A program made the position numbers and the translations under genes. A stretch of 64,000 nt of DNA from positions 189,693 to 253,692 of the forward strand of contig LWDM01000023.1 in the NCBI GenBank assembly GCA_002083525.1, in the 5' to 3' direction. Source of the DNA: Proteobacteria bacterium SG_bin9 (GTDB lineage: Bacteria; Pseudomonadota; Alphaproteobacteria; Rhizobiales; Xanthobacteraceae). Positions 42,734 through 51,065 of this stretch are shown here, one piece after another; position 1 is the first letter of the stretch, and each line of letters opens with the position of its first letter. The notes under the pieces were generated by a model. That model was not told the DNA's origin and searched no databases. It saw nothing but the letters and a program-made list of their open reading frames with translations.

Positions 42734-44358
42734 GACCTGCCTCTGTGCTTGTGAGTAGCGCTCAACCGGATCGCTGCTGCCTGATCGAAGCAGGTCAGCG
42801 CCTCCTCCACGGAAGCCCGGTACTCTGCGTCCCTCGGGCCCGCGACGATCTGCCCGACACGTACGGCGTCGCGAAACGTCGCCTCTTCAGGCGCATAACG
42901 CCGATCGGCGCGGACTCGCAACAAATCGAGTTCGCGGCGAGCTGATACGAGCAGCCAGCGGCGGCGCCGGCCCTCCGACACAGGAGGAATAAGATACTGC
43001 ATCGCGAGCAGCAGACTGATCGCGACGCAGATGAACAACGACGTGAAAAGATATGCCTGCGGATTGTACGTCTGCGGATTGCTTGCTGCGAAAATCGCCG
43101 AGATAAAGATGAGGTTGACTTTCCCCAGGCCTGCAAGGACCGGGTTTTGCCCGCTCGCAAACAATGCGGCTCCGATCATGAATGGGGCAAGGCCAATCGC
43201 GAGGAGCGGAAAGTCCGAAACGCCATTAAGGACAGAGAATTCGAGGATGCCGGTCAGCGCAACCGCGATCGGTGCGCCGATAAAGCCAAGCGTCGTGAAC
43301 ATCCGGGGCGCAGGAGTGGTGGCGCCCAGACCGATGATCACGCCGATCAGACCAAAAGCAAAACTTGCACTCGGCCAACCCGCCATAACGAGCAGGGTCG
43401 CCGCCAAGACAATCCAAATAACCGCCCGCACGCCGTTTTCAATTGCGATACGTTGCGAGCTATAGAGCGGTGCCTTCCAGGATCGCAGTGGACGCGTGAC
43501 CGAATTCAGCGAAGCAAGATGGAGGCGAACTTCTGCGTCTCGCCGCCGGAACTCACGCAATGCCGGACCCGTGACTTCGGGAAGCCCCGCCAGGGCTCGC
43601 ACCGCGTGCAGATCAGAGATGAGCGCTACCATCGCACTGCGCGCCGCCGCGCTTCTCACCGATCCGCTGCTCGATTCAGCAGCGAGGCTTGTGATGTCAG
43701 GGCGAAGCGCAACGGTGTCTCTAATCAGGGCGGCAACCGCCATGACGTCGACCACTTCGCCACGAATGACGGACTGGGCGTAGCTCCAGACACGGCGGTG
43801 AAGGGCTGCAAGCTGCACCCCGATCTGCGGATGACGATCGGGAGCGAAAAGAAGGTCGTTGACCAGAGTAATCGACAACGCACCGACCGCAATGGCCGCG
43901 CCACGATCCATCGCTGCATCGAACACGTGTAGCGGATTGTCGATCTGCTGGATCGCGATGAGCGCGACGGTATAACCCGACAGTACCGCCGCGTACGCGC
44001 GGTAACCGTCGAGTAGCCCGCAAGCATAGACGCAGAGGCCCATCCAGGCCGCAAAGGCCAAAAGCATTAAATCTCGCGTCTGCGATAGGAGTCCCACAAT
44101 CGCGATCGAGGCCGCCACTCCAAGGGCCGTCGCGATTAGGCGATAGCCCGCCTTCTGCAACGCCTGCCCGCGCGTGGGTTCGGCGAGAATCATCACAGTG
44201 ATGATGGCCGTGGAAGGCGCCTGGAGCTGGAGCCAGAAGCTGACCAGCAGCGCGACAACTGCAGCGATCCAGATGCGGATCGCAAAGCCCCACGACTGGA
44301 GCGAGAAACCCGCAACGGTGAAGGGCAATGGTGCCGCGCCTGCGCCCACGGTCGACAT
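42730..44358 (-). CDS. FUSC-family inner-membrane exporter (AaeB-like)
   Basis: A 542-residue protein of the fusaric-acid-resistance family. The first half has about six helices (FAIRIWIAAVVALLVSFWLQ, TAIITVMILAEPTRGQALQK, LIATALGVAASIAIVG), and a second set comes after a soluble loop (NGVRAVIWIVLAATLLVMAG). The early AEPTRGQALQKAGYRL is the family signature. It probably exports aromatic carboxylates with the DUF1656 and HlyD partners. First gene of the operon, with 292 bp to the divergent winged-helix gene and a strong palindrome in between. Confidence 0.9.
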   Translation of the reverse strand: MSTVGAGAAPLPFTVAGFSLQSWGFAIRIWIAAVVALLVSFWLQLQAPSTAIITVMILAEPTRGQALQKAGYRLIATALGVAASIAIVGLLSQTRDLMLLAFAAWMGLCVYACGLLDGYRAYAAVLSGYTVALIAIQQIDNPLHVFDAAMDRGAAIAVGALSITLVNDLLFAPDRHPQIGVQLAALHRRVWSYAQSVIRGEVVDVMAVAALIRDTVALRPDITSLAAESSSGSVRSAAARSAMVALISDLHAVRALAGLPEVTGPALREFRRRDAEVRLHLASLNSVTRPLRSWKAPLYSSQRIAIENGVRAVIWIVLAATLLVMAGWPSASFAFGLIGVIIGLGATTPAPRMFTTLGFIGAPIAVALTGILEFSVLNGVSDFPLLAIGLAPFMIGAALFASGQNPVLAGLGKVNLIFISAIFAASNPQTYNPQAYLFTSLFICVAISLLLAMQYLIPPVSEGRRRRWLLVSARRELDLLRVRADRRYAPEEATFRDAVRVGQIVAGPRDAEYRASVEEALTCFDQAAAIRLSATHKHRGRS

Positions 44359-44509
44359 TGTGTCTTGGCCATTTTGAACGGGCGCCGGGATTCGCCGCCC
44401 CCACGCCAGCTACGTAGCCACAGCTTCGACCAGGTCGAACTTAAGCGTTGCAAATCCCGATAAATCCTCGCGAGCAGCCGTACGCAGGCCAAAGCCAGGC
44501 CGAACGCAC

Positions 44510-44527
44510 CCTAAACCTTGGTTTAGG
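44510..44527. promoter_or_regulatory. 18-bp perfect operator-like palindrome
   Basis: CCTAAACC-TT-GGTTTAGG has 8-bp perfect arms around two bases. It lies midway between the divergent FUSC and winged-helix genes and is the strongest symmetric element there. It is a likely binding site for a dimeric regulator. Confidence 0.6.
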
Positions 44528-44650
44528 TCTCTGACCCAAGCGGTCAGCTGCACGCTACCCGCGTGCAATGGCACGCACGGCCCGCGCCGGTCAGATTGCT
44601 CATCAGAAGCAGCGATCGTTCTGCTCCAGCCAAATCTACGTGAGGTTACG

Positions 44651-45154
44651 ATGCGAGCCTTGGCATTCAACGTCGATCACGTCTCCCGGTCTCCGGCATC
44701 CGCGCCGGCGCAGATCCGCCGCGAACCGGCTACCTCTGCGCAGCACGAGGTCCAAGCCGGGAACGCACATCGGACACCCCTCGTGCAGCGGTCTGAGCCT
44801 GCCCGCATCGCACCGACCGAAGTTGCGTTTGGGCCGTTTCGCCTGATTGCCTCGCAGTTCCTTCTGTTGGACGGCGACAAGCCGATACAGATCGGAAGCC
44901 GGGCTCTGGAGATTCTGATCGCGCTGCTCGAGCGTCCTGGCGAGCTGATCGGCAAACAGGAATTGATGGCTCGCGTTTGGCCTAACGTCTTCGTCGAACC
45001 AGCCAACCTTACCGTAAACATCTCTGCATTGCGCCGAGCCTTGCGCGATGGACAGGACGGCAACCGATTCATCATCAACGTTCCAGGACGAGGCTATTGC
45101 TTTGTCGCGGGGATCACCACAGCAGCAGCACATCCAAAAATGGCGTGGAGCTGA
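44651..45154 (+). CDS. minimal winged-helix (CadC/OmpR-type) DNA-binding protein
   Basis: A 167-residue protein. Residues about 58-150 form a Trans_reg_C winged helix (FGPFRLIASQFLLLDGDKPI, ERPGELIGKQELMARVWPNV, VNISALRRALRDGQ, INVPGRGYCFVA). The N-terminal 55 residues are low-complexity. The same domain normally heads long proteins with ATPase, TPR or membrane-sensor domains; here the protein stops about 20 residues after it. No continuation is found in other frames, so it looks like a genuine short form or an old truncation. It is divergent from the efflux operon and could be its regulator. Confidence 0.8.
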   Translation: MRALAFNVDHVSRSPASAPAQIRREPATSAQHEVQAGNAHRTPLVQRSEPARIAPTEVAFGPFRLIASQFLLLDGDKPIQIGSRALEILIALLERPGELIGKQELMARVWPNVFVEPANLTVNISALRRALRDGQDGNRFIINVPGRGYCFVAGITTAAAHPKMAWS

Positions 45155-45187
45155 CATTTTTCGTCGAACGATCCATGGGGTCCTGAG

Positions 45188-45562
45188 ATGCGCAACAGAC
45201 CGACCGACACTTCAGCAGATTCTACGCTGCAAGTTGCTTCGCTGCATTGGCTGATGAGGCGAATCATCGTCCTCGTCGCGCTTGCCGCGATCAACGCACA
45301 CCTGATGCCGGCAGCCGCGTCGGAATGCGCGTCAAACAAAGACATCGATGCATCCCGTTCACGCTGGGCCGCGCTACGCAGCCAATCAGTCGTCGCAACC
45401 GACAGGGAGAAGGCATGTCGTGCCTACGCTGTGTCCTTCTACGAGTCGGTAACGACGCGGCAGGCAGCCATGAGCTGCGCATATCTGAAGCGGACCCTGC
45501 CCGCTCTCGATTCCGAAATCGATGCTTTCAACAACCTGTTGGCTGACACATGCGCCAACTGA
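45188..45562 (+). CDS. small secreted hypothetical protein
   Basis: 124 residues from the ATG at 45188, or 102 from the ATG at 45254, which would put the signal sequence (RRIIVLVALAAINAHLMPAA) directly at the N-terminus. The mature part has four cysteines (ECASN, KACRAYA, MSCAYLKR and DTCAN) and is probably helical and disulfide-linked in the periplasm. No family is recognised. It follows the winged-helix gene by 33 bp. Confidence 0.6.
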   Translation: MRNRPTDTSADSTLQVASLHWLMRRIIVLVALAAINAHLMPAAASECASNKDIDASRSRWAALRSQSVVATDREKACRAYAVSFYESVTTRQAAMSCAYLKRTLPALDSEIDAFNNLLADTCAN

Positions 45563-45589
45563 ACGAGCCGTACCTTGAAGGAGGCGGAC

Positions 45590-45862
45590 ATGACCCAGGT
45601 CTATTTTCACTGCTCTAACGTCTCGGAGATTCTGGTCGATCGCTGCGGCGCCGAGGTCAACGACCTGACCGAGGCACGCGATCAGGCTGTCGCCGCCGTG
45701 CGGTCGGTTGCCATGGCACGCAACCTCCTGGATTGGCGCAGCTGGAAACTTCACGTCAGCGACGAGCTTGGCGATGAGCTCTTCATCGTCCCCTTCGCCT
45801 TCGTACTCGGCAACCCGCGCCGCATCGACGGATTTTACGAAGAACTCCAATCAGGATTCTGA
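45590..45862 (+). CDS. DUF6894-family small protein
   Basis: 90 residues started at 45590 after AAGGAGG. The family layout is clear: a short beta-strand opening TQVYFHCSN, then GAEVNDLTEARDQAVAAVRS and WRSWKLHVSDELGDELFIVP. Proteins of this family are very common in Bradyrhizobium-type genomes, small, cytoplasmic and uncharacterised. It precedes the DUF3551 gene by 100 bp. Confidence 0.75.
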   Translation: MTQVYFHCSNVSEILVDRCGAEVNDLTEARDQAVAAVRSVAMARNLLDWRSWKLHVSDELGDELFIVPFAFVLGNPRRIDGFYEELQSGF

Positions 45863-45962
45863 AAATAACGCGAGTCCCGATCTCCTCACACAGACTTTCT
45901 GCAAGCCTATCGACCAGACCATCTCACCATCAAATCCACCACCACTACCCAGGAGAACTACC

Positions 45963-46220
45963 ATGAAGTCAGCTTTGCTCGTTTTCTTCCTCGCCTTCGC
46001 CTCTAGCGCGGCCGTCAACGTTACGCCTGCCGCCGCGCGTGACTATTCTTACTGTCTTGTCGGCACCGATTTCGCCGGCTTCGGAGACTGCAAGTTCGAC
46101 ACGCTCGCCCAGTGCCAGGCGTCAGCATCCGGTCGCGACGCGGGCTGCGCCGCCAATCCGTATCCCGGTTATTACGACCGTTCTTCGGCAAACGCTCAAT
46201 TCAACGGCAAGCGCCGCTAA
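45963..46220 (+). CDS. DUF3551-family secreted protein
   Basis: 85 residues started at 45963 after CAGGAG. It has a signal peptide (ALLVFFLAFASSAAVNVTPA) followed by the DUF3551 core RDYSYCLVGTDFAGFGDCKF and TLAQCQASASGRDAGCAANP with four cysteines. It is a short periplasmic protein family restricted mainly to Bradyrhizobium relatives, with no known function. The 120 bp downstream shows no gene. Confidence 0.85.
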   Translation: MKSALLVFFLAFASSAAVNVTPAAARDYSYCLVGTDFAGFGDCKFDTLAQCQASASGRDAGCAANPYPGYYDRSSANAQFNGKRR

Positions 46221-46340
46221 CAACGGCGGGTTGAACATTGCGTGGCTGGATGCCAGCTGCGCAATGGTCCGCGGCAGACTTTTAGAAGGGAGAGCTGGAC
46301 AAGCGGCCCGCGAGGCCGGCAGCGCGATTCGAGTCCGAAT

Positions 46341-47567
46341 TTAGCTTTTGATCTTCAATCGCGCCGCAAGCGCTGTCGCGACAGTCAGTGAAGCGCCGAT
46401 ACCAATCAAGCAACCGAGCCATCCGAAACGATCGAAAATCTGCCCAAGTACGGCGGTCCCGACAAGCCCGCCACAGAAATAGCTCGCGAGGTAAGCACCG
46501 CTGGCCACACCACGATTGTTATCGGCCACGCGGCCGACGAATCCCGTTGCCACGGCTTGGGCAAAGAAGGTGCCGACACCAATCATAGCCATGCCAGCGA
46601 GCACCGCCGGCAGCACGGGCAACAACAGCAGCGGCAAACCAACTCCGGCGAACGCCAAGCCGCCCCAGATCGGAATGCGAAACCCGAACTGAGCAACCGC
46701 GTTGCCCGCAAGCAGCGTGGTGACAATCGAAGGCAGGAAGACCAGGTAAATGAAGCCGAGTTGCATCCGATCGAGCGAGAGCGGCGGTCTGACGAGAACG
46801 AAGTTGACGTATGTGAACGTGCCGATGAATGCGAACAGGATACAGAAGCCGATGCCGAAGGCGGCCCGCAGTGCCGGCTTACCGATATGCGATGCCAGCG
46901 CGCCGAACGGTGTTTCTACCCCTTCATGATCCATGTTGGTCGGCCTGGCGCGGCGAATGGTGAAGTAAACCAGCACCGCTCCGGCGAGATTGAGCAGAGC
47001 GAAGAAGTAGAAATTGGATGCGAGCCCGAAATTGTCGGCGACCGCCGCCGAGATCAAACGTCCGATCAGATTGCTCGCGACGTTTCCGGTGATGTACGCC
47101 GCGAATGCGCCGCCAGCATCCATCGCGCTGCACTGCTCACCGAGGTAAGCGAGTGTCAGTGCAAACGCCGCTGACATGCAAAGGCCTTGAGCAATCCGGA
47201 GCAGCGTAAACACGGTGAGATCGGGCGCGAACGCCAGCGACGCCGTCGGAACGGCGAGCAGCACGAGACTCGTAAGAATGCCCGTGCGCCGTTCGATGCG
47301 AGGGCTCAACAGCCCGACCAGGAGCGCCGAGATCGCCATGCCCATCGTGCTCGCATTCACCGCAAAGGCCATGGCCGCGGGCGTGACACGATAGTGCGCC
47401 GTCAACGACGGCAAAATGGCCTGCGTCGCGAACAGATCGACGACCGTCAGGAAAGCGGTCAGACCGATCACAAGCGATCGAATGACCGTGCCGGGCGAAG
47501 ACCCGGCTGCAGCATCATCGTTCATTGCCGGTGTGTGCACGGTGTCATTCATGGGACCGCCATTCAT
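46341..47567 (-). CDS. MFS transporter (YnfM-like)
   Basis: A 408-residue, 12-helix major facilitator protein. The loop 2-3 motif is LVGLLSPRIERRTGIL, helix 4 TLLRIAQGLCMSAAFALTLA, and the second half restarts at FGIGFCILFAFIGTFTYVNF. It resembles YnfM/AraJ-type drug or metabolite exporters. Start at 47567 or the Met five residues later; neither has a strong ribosome site. A large inverted repeat lies directly before the start. It is transcribed in the same direction as the secreted cupin, 95 bp downstream of it. Confidence 0.88.
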   Translation of the reverse strand: MNGGPMNDTVHTPAMNDDAAAGSSPGTVIRSLVIGLTAFLTVVDLFATQAILPSLTAHYRVTPAAMAFAVNASTMGMAISALLVGLLSPRIERRTGILTSLVLLAVPTASLAFAPDLTVFTLLRIAQGLCMSAAFALTLAYLGEQCSAMDAGGAFAAYITGNVASNLIGRLISAAVADNFGLASNFYFFALLNLAGAVLVYFTIRRARPTNMDHEGVETPFGALASHIGKPALRAAFGIGFCILFAFIGTFTYVNFVLVRPPLSLDRMQLGFIYLVFLPSIVTTLLAGNAVAQFGFRIPIWGGLAFAGVGLPLLLLPVLPAVLAGMAMIGVGTFFAQAVATGFVGRVADNNRGVASGAYLASYFCGGLVGTAVLGQIFDRFGWLGCLIGIGASLTVATALAARLKIKS

Positions 47568-47574
47568 GCAGGGA

Positions 47575-47625
47575 GATGTGACGCCCCGTTGGGGCGTGGG
47601 GCGACCGGGACCGGGGCGTCACATC
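47575..47625 (-). promoter_or_regulatory. mutually exclusive hairpins before the MFS gene
   Basis: A perfect 14-bp inverted repeat (GATGTGACGCCCCG / CGGGGCGTCACATC, 23-base spacer) ends eight bases before the MFS start. Inside it, ACGCCCC-GTT-GGGGCGT (47581-47597) forms a competing hairpin using the same arm. It could terminate the cupin transcript, hide the MFS ribosome site, or switch between the two. Confidence 0.55.
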
Positions 47626-47662
47626 GATGCAGCAAGCGGGGAAAGCACCTGCCGCATATGGC

Positions 47663-48124
47663 TTACATGTGATGATCGTGCGGGTCCTTGCGGACGTCGC
47701 CGACGAACAACACTGCGGTCTTGTCGCCAAGATTCTTCCACCAGTGCGACGTGCCGGCGACCTCGGGACGGATCTCGCCCGCCTTGTGCAGGATCGGCAA
47801 CGCGCAGTTGCTGGCGTATTCGATGATTTCCCCTTCGGCGATGTAGATCAGCGCCGGACGGTCATCATGGCTGTGCCATGGCACGATACCGCCGGGCTCG
47901 ATCGTGAGCTTGCGGAAGCGCAACTCGCGGCCCTTGATCTTGGCCGGCTGCTTTTCAAGATCGATGGCGCCGAGCGTCGTGTCGGTCACGCCGACCGGCT
48001 TGAAGTCAACCTTCTCGCGAACGTTCGGCTTGAATGCGCCCGACGGGCATTCGCCGGCAACTGCGCCGCCCGCAACGAGCGAGCCGGCCACCAAGGCCAC
48101 TACGGCCAAGCTTGATTTGAGCAT
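47663..48124 (-). CDS. secreted cupin protein
   Basis: A 153-residue protein started at 48124 after AGGAG. It has a signal peptide (SSLAVVALVAGSLVAGGAVA). The cupin core is LTIEPGGIVPWHSHDDRPAL, YIAEGEIIEYASN and PEVAGTSHWWKNLGDKTAVL. It ends in a metal-binding-like tail, DPHDHHM. It is a periplasmic single-domain cupin, ligand or enzyme activity unknown. It is divergent from the bufferin precursor across 255 bp and thus may share its control. Confidence 0.8.
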   Translation of the reverse strand: MLKSSLAVVALVAGSLVAGGAVAGECPSGAFKPNVREKVDFKPVGVTDTTLGAIDLEKQPAKIKGRELRFRKLTIEPGGIVPWHSHDDRPALIYIAEGEIIEYASNCALPILHKAGEIRPEVAGTSHWWKNLGDKTAVLFVGDVRKDPHDHHM

Positions 48125-48379
48125 ATGAATCTCCTGCGTTGCGCCCGGTCTCATATGAGCCGCAGCGATGAGACAACGATGCAGCGCAGGCCGTACAGGC
48201 GGAAATGCTCACTCGCTTTCGTGTCGATAGCAACGATCTATCCTGCGCGTTACGCCGCGCGCATGCCTGATGGCTATGGTGTCCATCACCGTTTGGTATT
48301 TCAGTGCTGGCACGTTCCGGATTTTGATGCTTCTGCCCGATCAGCGGGCGGATTCATCAGCACAAAAGGGAACGACCAC

Positions 48380-48670
48380 ATGTCCAAGACCACTGTCATC
48401 ACCTCGCTTGCCATAGCCGGTGCGCTGTCGTCAGCGCTCGCCATGGCATCGGCCACTGCTCAGGCGCAGGAATCCTCGAAGGAGAAATGCTACGGCGTTT
48501 CACTGAAGGGCCAGAACGACTGCGCCGCCGGCGCCGGCACCACCTGCGCTGCCACCTCGAAGGTCGACTACCAGGGCAATGCCTGGAAGCTCGTCAATAA
48601 GGGCAGCTGCGTCACCACCTCGACGCCGTTCGGCCCCGGCTCGCTGACCCCGGTCAAGCGCCCGGCCTGA
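48380..48670 (+). CDS. bufA1: bufferin precursor BufA1 (DUF2282)
   Basis: A 96-residue peptide started at 48380 after AAAAGGG. It has a signal peptide (TSLAIAGALSSALAMASATA) followed by the DUF2282 core with four cysteines at 37, 48, 56 and 77 (EKCYGV, NDCAAG, TTCAATSKVDYQG, NKGSC). In Caulobacter the family was shown to be a ribosomal peptide whose cysteines are converted to thiooxazole groups that chelate copper. The modifying enzyme and partner are encoded directly downstream. The Cys pattern is intact, so a functional product is expected. Confidence 0.9.
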   Translation: MSKTTVITSLAIAGALSSALAMASATAQAQESSKEKCYGVSLKGQNDCAAGAGTTCAATSKVDYQGNAWKLVNKGSCVTTSTPFGPGSLTPVKRPA

Positions 48671-48687
48671 CGGATACTTGCCTGAAG

Positions 48688-48711
48688 GACCGGCCGGGGC
48701 ATCGGCCGGTC
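48688..48711 (+). terminator. attenuator hairpin between bufA1 and bufB
   Basis: GACCGGCCG / CGGCCGGTC, perfect 9-bp arms with a 6-base loop, followed by TTTCGC. It lies 18 bp after the bufA1 stop. The short T-run suggests partial termination, giving more precursor than enzyme. Confidence 0.65.
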
Positions 48712-48744
48712 TTTCGCAATCAACAAATCGATGGGAGAGAGACG

Positions 48745-49662
48745 ATGGGACCAGCATTGCCTTGCCAGATCAGCTCCATCGTCAAGCCGATGACTAGCAC
48801 CTCCGTACTTCAAGGCGTCAGCGCTGGCACGGGCCTCAAACCTGAGCACGCACACGATATTTTCGCCCATGATCGGCGCGTCGATTTCTTCGAGATCCAC
48901 GCCGAAAACTACATGGGCGCCGGCGGTCCGCCTCACCATCTGCTACGGAAAATCCGCGAGGACTACCCTGTTTCAATTCATGGCGTAGGTCTGTCCATCG
49001 GCGGCTCGGACCCGCTCGATCGCGAGCATCTTGCCCGGTTGAAGGCGCTGATCGCTCGCTACGAACCCTCGGTTTTTTCGGAACATCTTGCATGGTCGTC
49101 ACACAACGGTGTCTTCATGAACGATCTGCTGCCCCTGCCCTACAACATCGAGACGCTGGCGCGCGTCGCCGAGCATATTCACCAGGTTCAGGACACGCTC
49201 GGTACCCGTATGTTGCTCGAGAATCCGTCGACTTACGTTGCTTTCGCGCACTCCGACATGAGCGAGACCGATTTTCTGCGTGAGATCGCGGAGCGGACTG
49301 GCTGCGGCCTGCTGCTCGACGTCAATAACGTCTACGTTTCGGCGACCAATCAAGGCGTCATTCCCGACGACTACATCGACGTTTTCCCCATGGAGTTTGT
49401 CGGAGAAATTCATCTCGGCGGATTCAGTGAGGACGCCGACGATTTCGGAGCGCGGCTCCTGATCGACAGCCACGGCGCGGAGACCGCCGACGCAGTCTGG
49501 GACCTTTACCGCTACACGCTGGGCCGCAGCGGCCCGATTCCAACCCTGATCGAGTGGGACAACAATGTTCCGGAATTCGATGCCGTGGCCGCACAGGCTG
49601 CGCGCGCACGCGCCGTGCTCGCGGTCGAAGCGCGGCGGCGAAATCGCAGCTTCGCAGCTTAA
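48745..49662 (+). CDS. bufB: BufB multinuclear iron oxidative enzyme (DUF692)
   Basis: A 305-residue TIM-barrel protein of the MNIO family. Metal-site blocks: FFEIHAENYMGAGG, VSIHGVGLSIGGSDP, FSEHLAW, LLENPSTYV, GCGLLLDVNNVYVSA, VGEIHLGGFSED and LLIDSHGAETADAVW. It uses iron and oxygen to rearrange Cys residues in the precursor. The start has GGGAGAGAG before it. It lies 74 bp after bufA1, with the attenuator in between, and 10 bp before bufC. Confidence 0.93.
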   Translation: MGPALPCQISSIVKPMTSTSVLQGVSAGTGLKPEHAHDIFAHDRRVDFFEIHAENYMGAGGPPHHLLRKIREDYPVSIHGVGLSIGGSDPLDREHLARLKALIARYEPSVFSEHLAWSSHNGVFMNDLLPLPYNIETLARVAEHIHQVQDTLGTRMLLENPSTYVAFAHSDMSETDFLREIAERTGCGLLLDVNNVYVSATNQGVIPDDYIDVFPMEFVGEIHLGGFSEDADDFGARLLIDSHGAETADAVWDLYRYTLGRSGPIPTLIEWDNNVPEFDAVAAQAARARAVLAVEARRRNRSFAA

Positions 49663-49672
49663 GAGCAGCGCC

Positions 49673-50434
49673 ATGCAGCGAACTCATGCCGATACGCAAA
49701 GCGTACTTGCAGCCGCAATCCTGGCATCGGAGCGGCCTGCTCCACGATTTCTGATCGCAGCGAACCGCACCCGCGCACGCAACGGATTTGATGTTTACCG
49801 CAATAATGTTGCGGCCGGTCTGCTCAACGTTCTTGCCGCACGCTTCCCCGCTATGCGCAGGCTTGCCGGTGACGACTCGTTCTTTGCGGTGGCGCGCGGC
49901 TTTCTCGCTGCCCACCCTCCCCGCTCACCCGTCCTGATGGCATACGGCGATGGCTTCCCCGACTTCATCCGCGCATTGGGTTCGGCCGCATATTTTCACT
50001 ACATGGCTGACGTCGCCACGCTCGAGCTGGCGCGCGGGCGCGCATATCACGCCGCCGACGCCGATCCGCTCGCGCCCGAGCAATGGGCTGTCATTCCTGC
50101 AGATGTTCTTGGCGAGAAGCGCGTCGAGCTGCATCCGTCGATGTCGCTGATTGCCTCGCGATTTCCGATTCTGTCGGCGTGGCGGACATCTGAATCTGGC
50201 GTCGAGAACGGATCTCCCACTGCCGGCGCGGAAGCTGCGCTCGTGGCGCGTCCCTTCCTTGAAGTCGAAGTGCGCGCCCTGCCCGCCGGCGGTTTCGCGT
50301 ACTTACAAGCACTTCAGCGGGGCGCAACGATCGCGGAGGCACTGAGCGCGGGCGCTAATGCCGCACCGGAGTTCGACTTGGCGCTCAACCTCTCCATCTT
50401 GATCGGTGAAAACATCGTCACCGCCCTTCGCTGA
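49673..50434 (+). CDS. bufC: BufC partner protein (DUF2063)
   Basis: A 253-residue protein with the DUF2063 N-terminal domain (RNGFDVYRNNVAAGLLNVLA, RFPAMRRLAGDDSFFAVARG, HPPRSPVLMAYGDGFPDFIR) and a C-terminal domain with GGFAYLQALQRGATIAEALS. It recruits the precursor to BufB. Start at the ATG at 49673, 10 bp after bufB. The last codons lie in a short GC-rich hairpin (50421-50443). Confidence 0.9.
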   Translation: MQRTHADTQSVLAAAILASERPAPRFLIAANRTRARNGFDVYRNNVAAGLLNVLAARFPAMRRLAGDDSFFAVARGFLAAHPPRSPVLMAYGDGFPDFIRALGSAAYFHYMADVATLELARGRAYHAADADPLAPEQWAVIPADVLGEKRVELHPSMSLIASRFPILSAWRTSESGVENGSPTAGAEAALVARPFLEVEVRALPAGGFAYLQALQRGATIAEALSAGANAAPEFDLALNLSILIGENIVTALR

Positions 50435-50443
50435 GAAGGGCGG
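50421..50443 (+). terminator. hairpin at the end of bufC
   Basis: CCGCCCTT / AAGGGCGG, perfect 8-bp arms with a 7-base loop, overlaps the bufC stop. No T-run follows. It lies in the convergent gap between bufC and doxX. Confidence 0.4.
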
Positions 50444-50469
50444 CGACAATGGTAACAGAGCGCACAAGC

Positions 50470-50931
50470 TTAGCGTGCGAACGCCGGCATCGGATGCGCC
50501 CGATTCCAGATCAGATGATCCAGTGAGACGGCGCCGGGACCGCGCGCGATGATGACAATCAACAGCGCCGCCCAGAGGAAATGCTCGGGCCACGCGCCGG
50601 GATAGACGAACGTCTGGATCACGGCGACCATGCCGAGCAGACCGAGCGCCGACAGGCGTGACGCAAAGCCGATCACCAGGAGCAGCGGGAAAAGGTGCTC
50701 GGCGGTTGTCGCGGCATACGCTGCGATCTCAGGCGGCAGCAGCGGGACTTTGTATTCCTCGCGAAAGAGAACGAATGTCTCTTCCCGAAGGCGAAAGCCC
50801 GATACCTTGGTTTGCCCGGAGCGCCAGAATACGCTGGCGATGGATAGACGCGCTGCAAGAGCAACGAAGCTATGCGGGATTCGCTCGGCGAGGCGCTGAC
50901 CGCGGTCGAGCAGACTGGTGATGGACATCAT
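50470..50931 (-). CDS. DoxX-family membrane protein
   Basis: A 153-residue protein with four helices (HSFVALAARLSIASVFWRSG, AYAATTAEHLFPLLLVIGFA, LGLLGMVAVIQTFVYPGAWP, FLWAALLIVIIARG), started at 50931 after GGGAG. DoxX proteins often accompany bufferin operons, but here the gene is convergent with bufC (35-bp gap) rather than part of the operon. The ends are divergent from the NADH dehydrogenase. Function is probably membrane redox or thiol-related. Confidence 0.88.
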   Translation of the reverse strand: MMSITSLLDRGQRLAERIPHSFVALAARLSIASVFWRSGQTKVSGFRLREETFVLFREEYKVPLLPPEIAAYAATTAEHLFPLLLVIGFASRLSALGLLGMVAVIQTFVYPGAWPEHFLWAALLIVIIARGPGAVSLDHLIWNRAHPMPAFAR

Positions 50932-51065
50932 TCGCTCCCATATTGGGTTGGATGACAGCAGAAAGCCCTGCCCGGCCCCAATGCTGAAATGCCGATGCGC
51001 GATGGAAGCGATAGCCACCGCGTATCGGGTTTAAGCTGGACTTGGACCGGTTCGCGCTTGATGAT

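Noticed and set aside
44651..45254. Winged-helix gene as a frameshifted fragment of a longer CadC-type regulator
   Set aside because: The following frames carry no ATPase, TPR or membrane-sensor sequence, and the next gene has its own start and signal peptide. A remote truncation cannot be excluded, but no frameshift is visible.
46300..46345. tRNA-like TTCGAGTCC sequence before the MFS stop
   Set aside because: No acceptor stem, anticodon arm or D-arm can be folded around it. The similar TTCGAATCC at about 5595 is inside a coding region.
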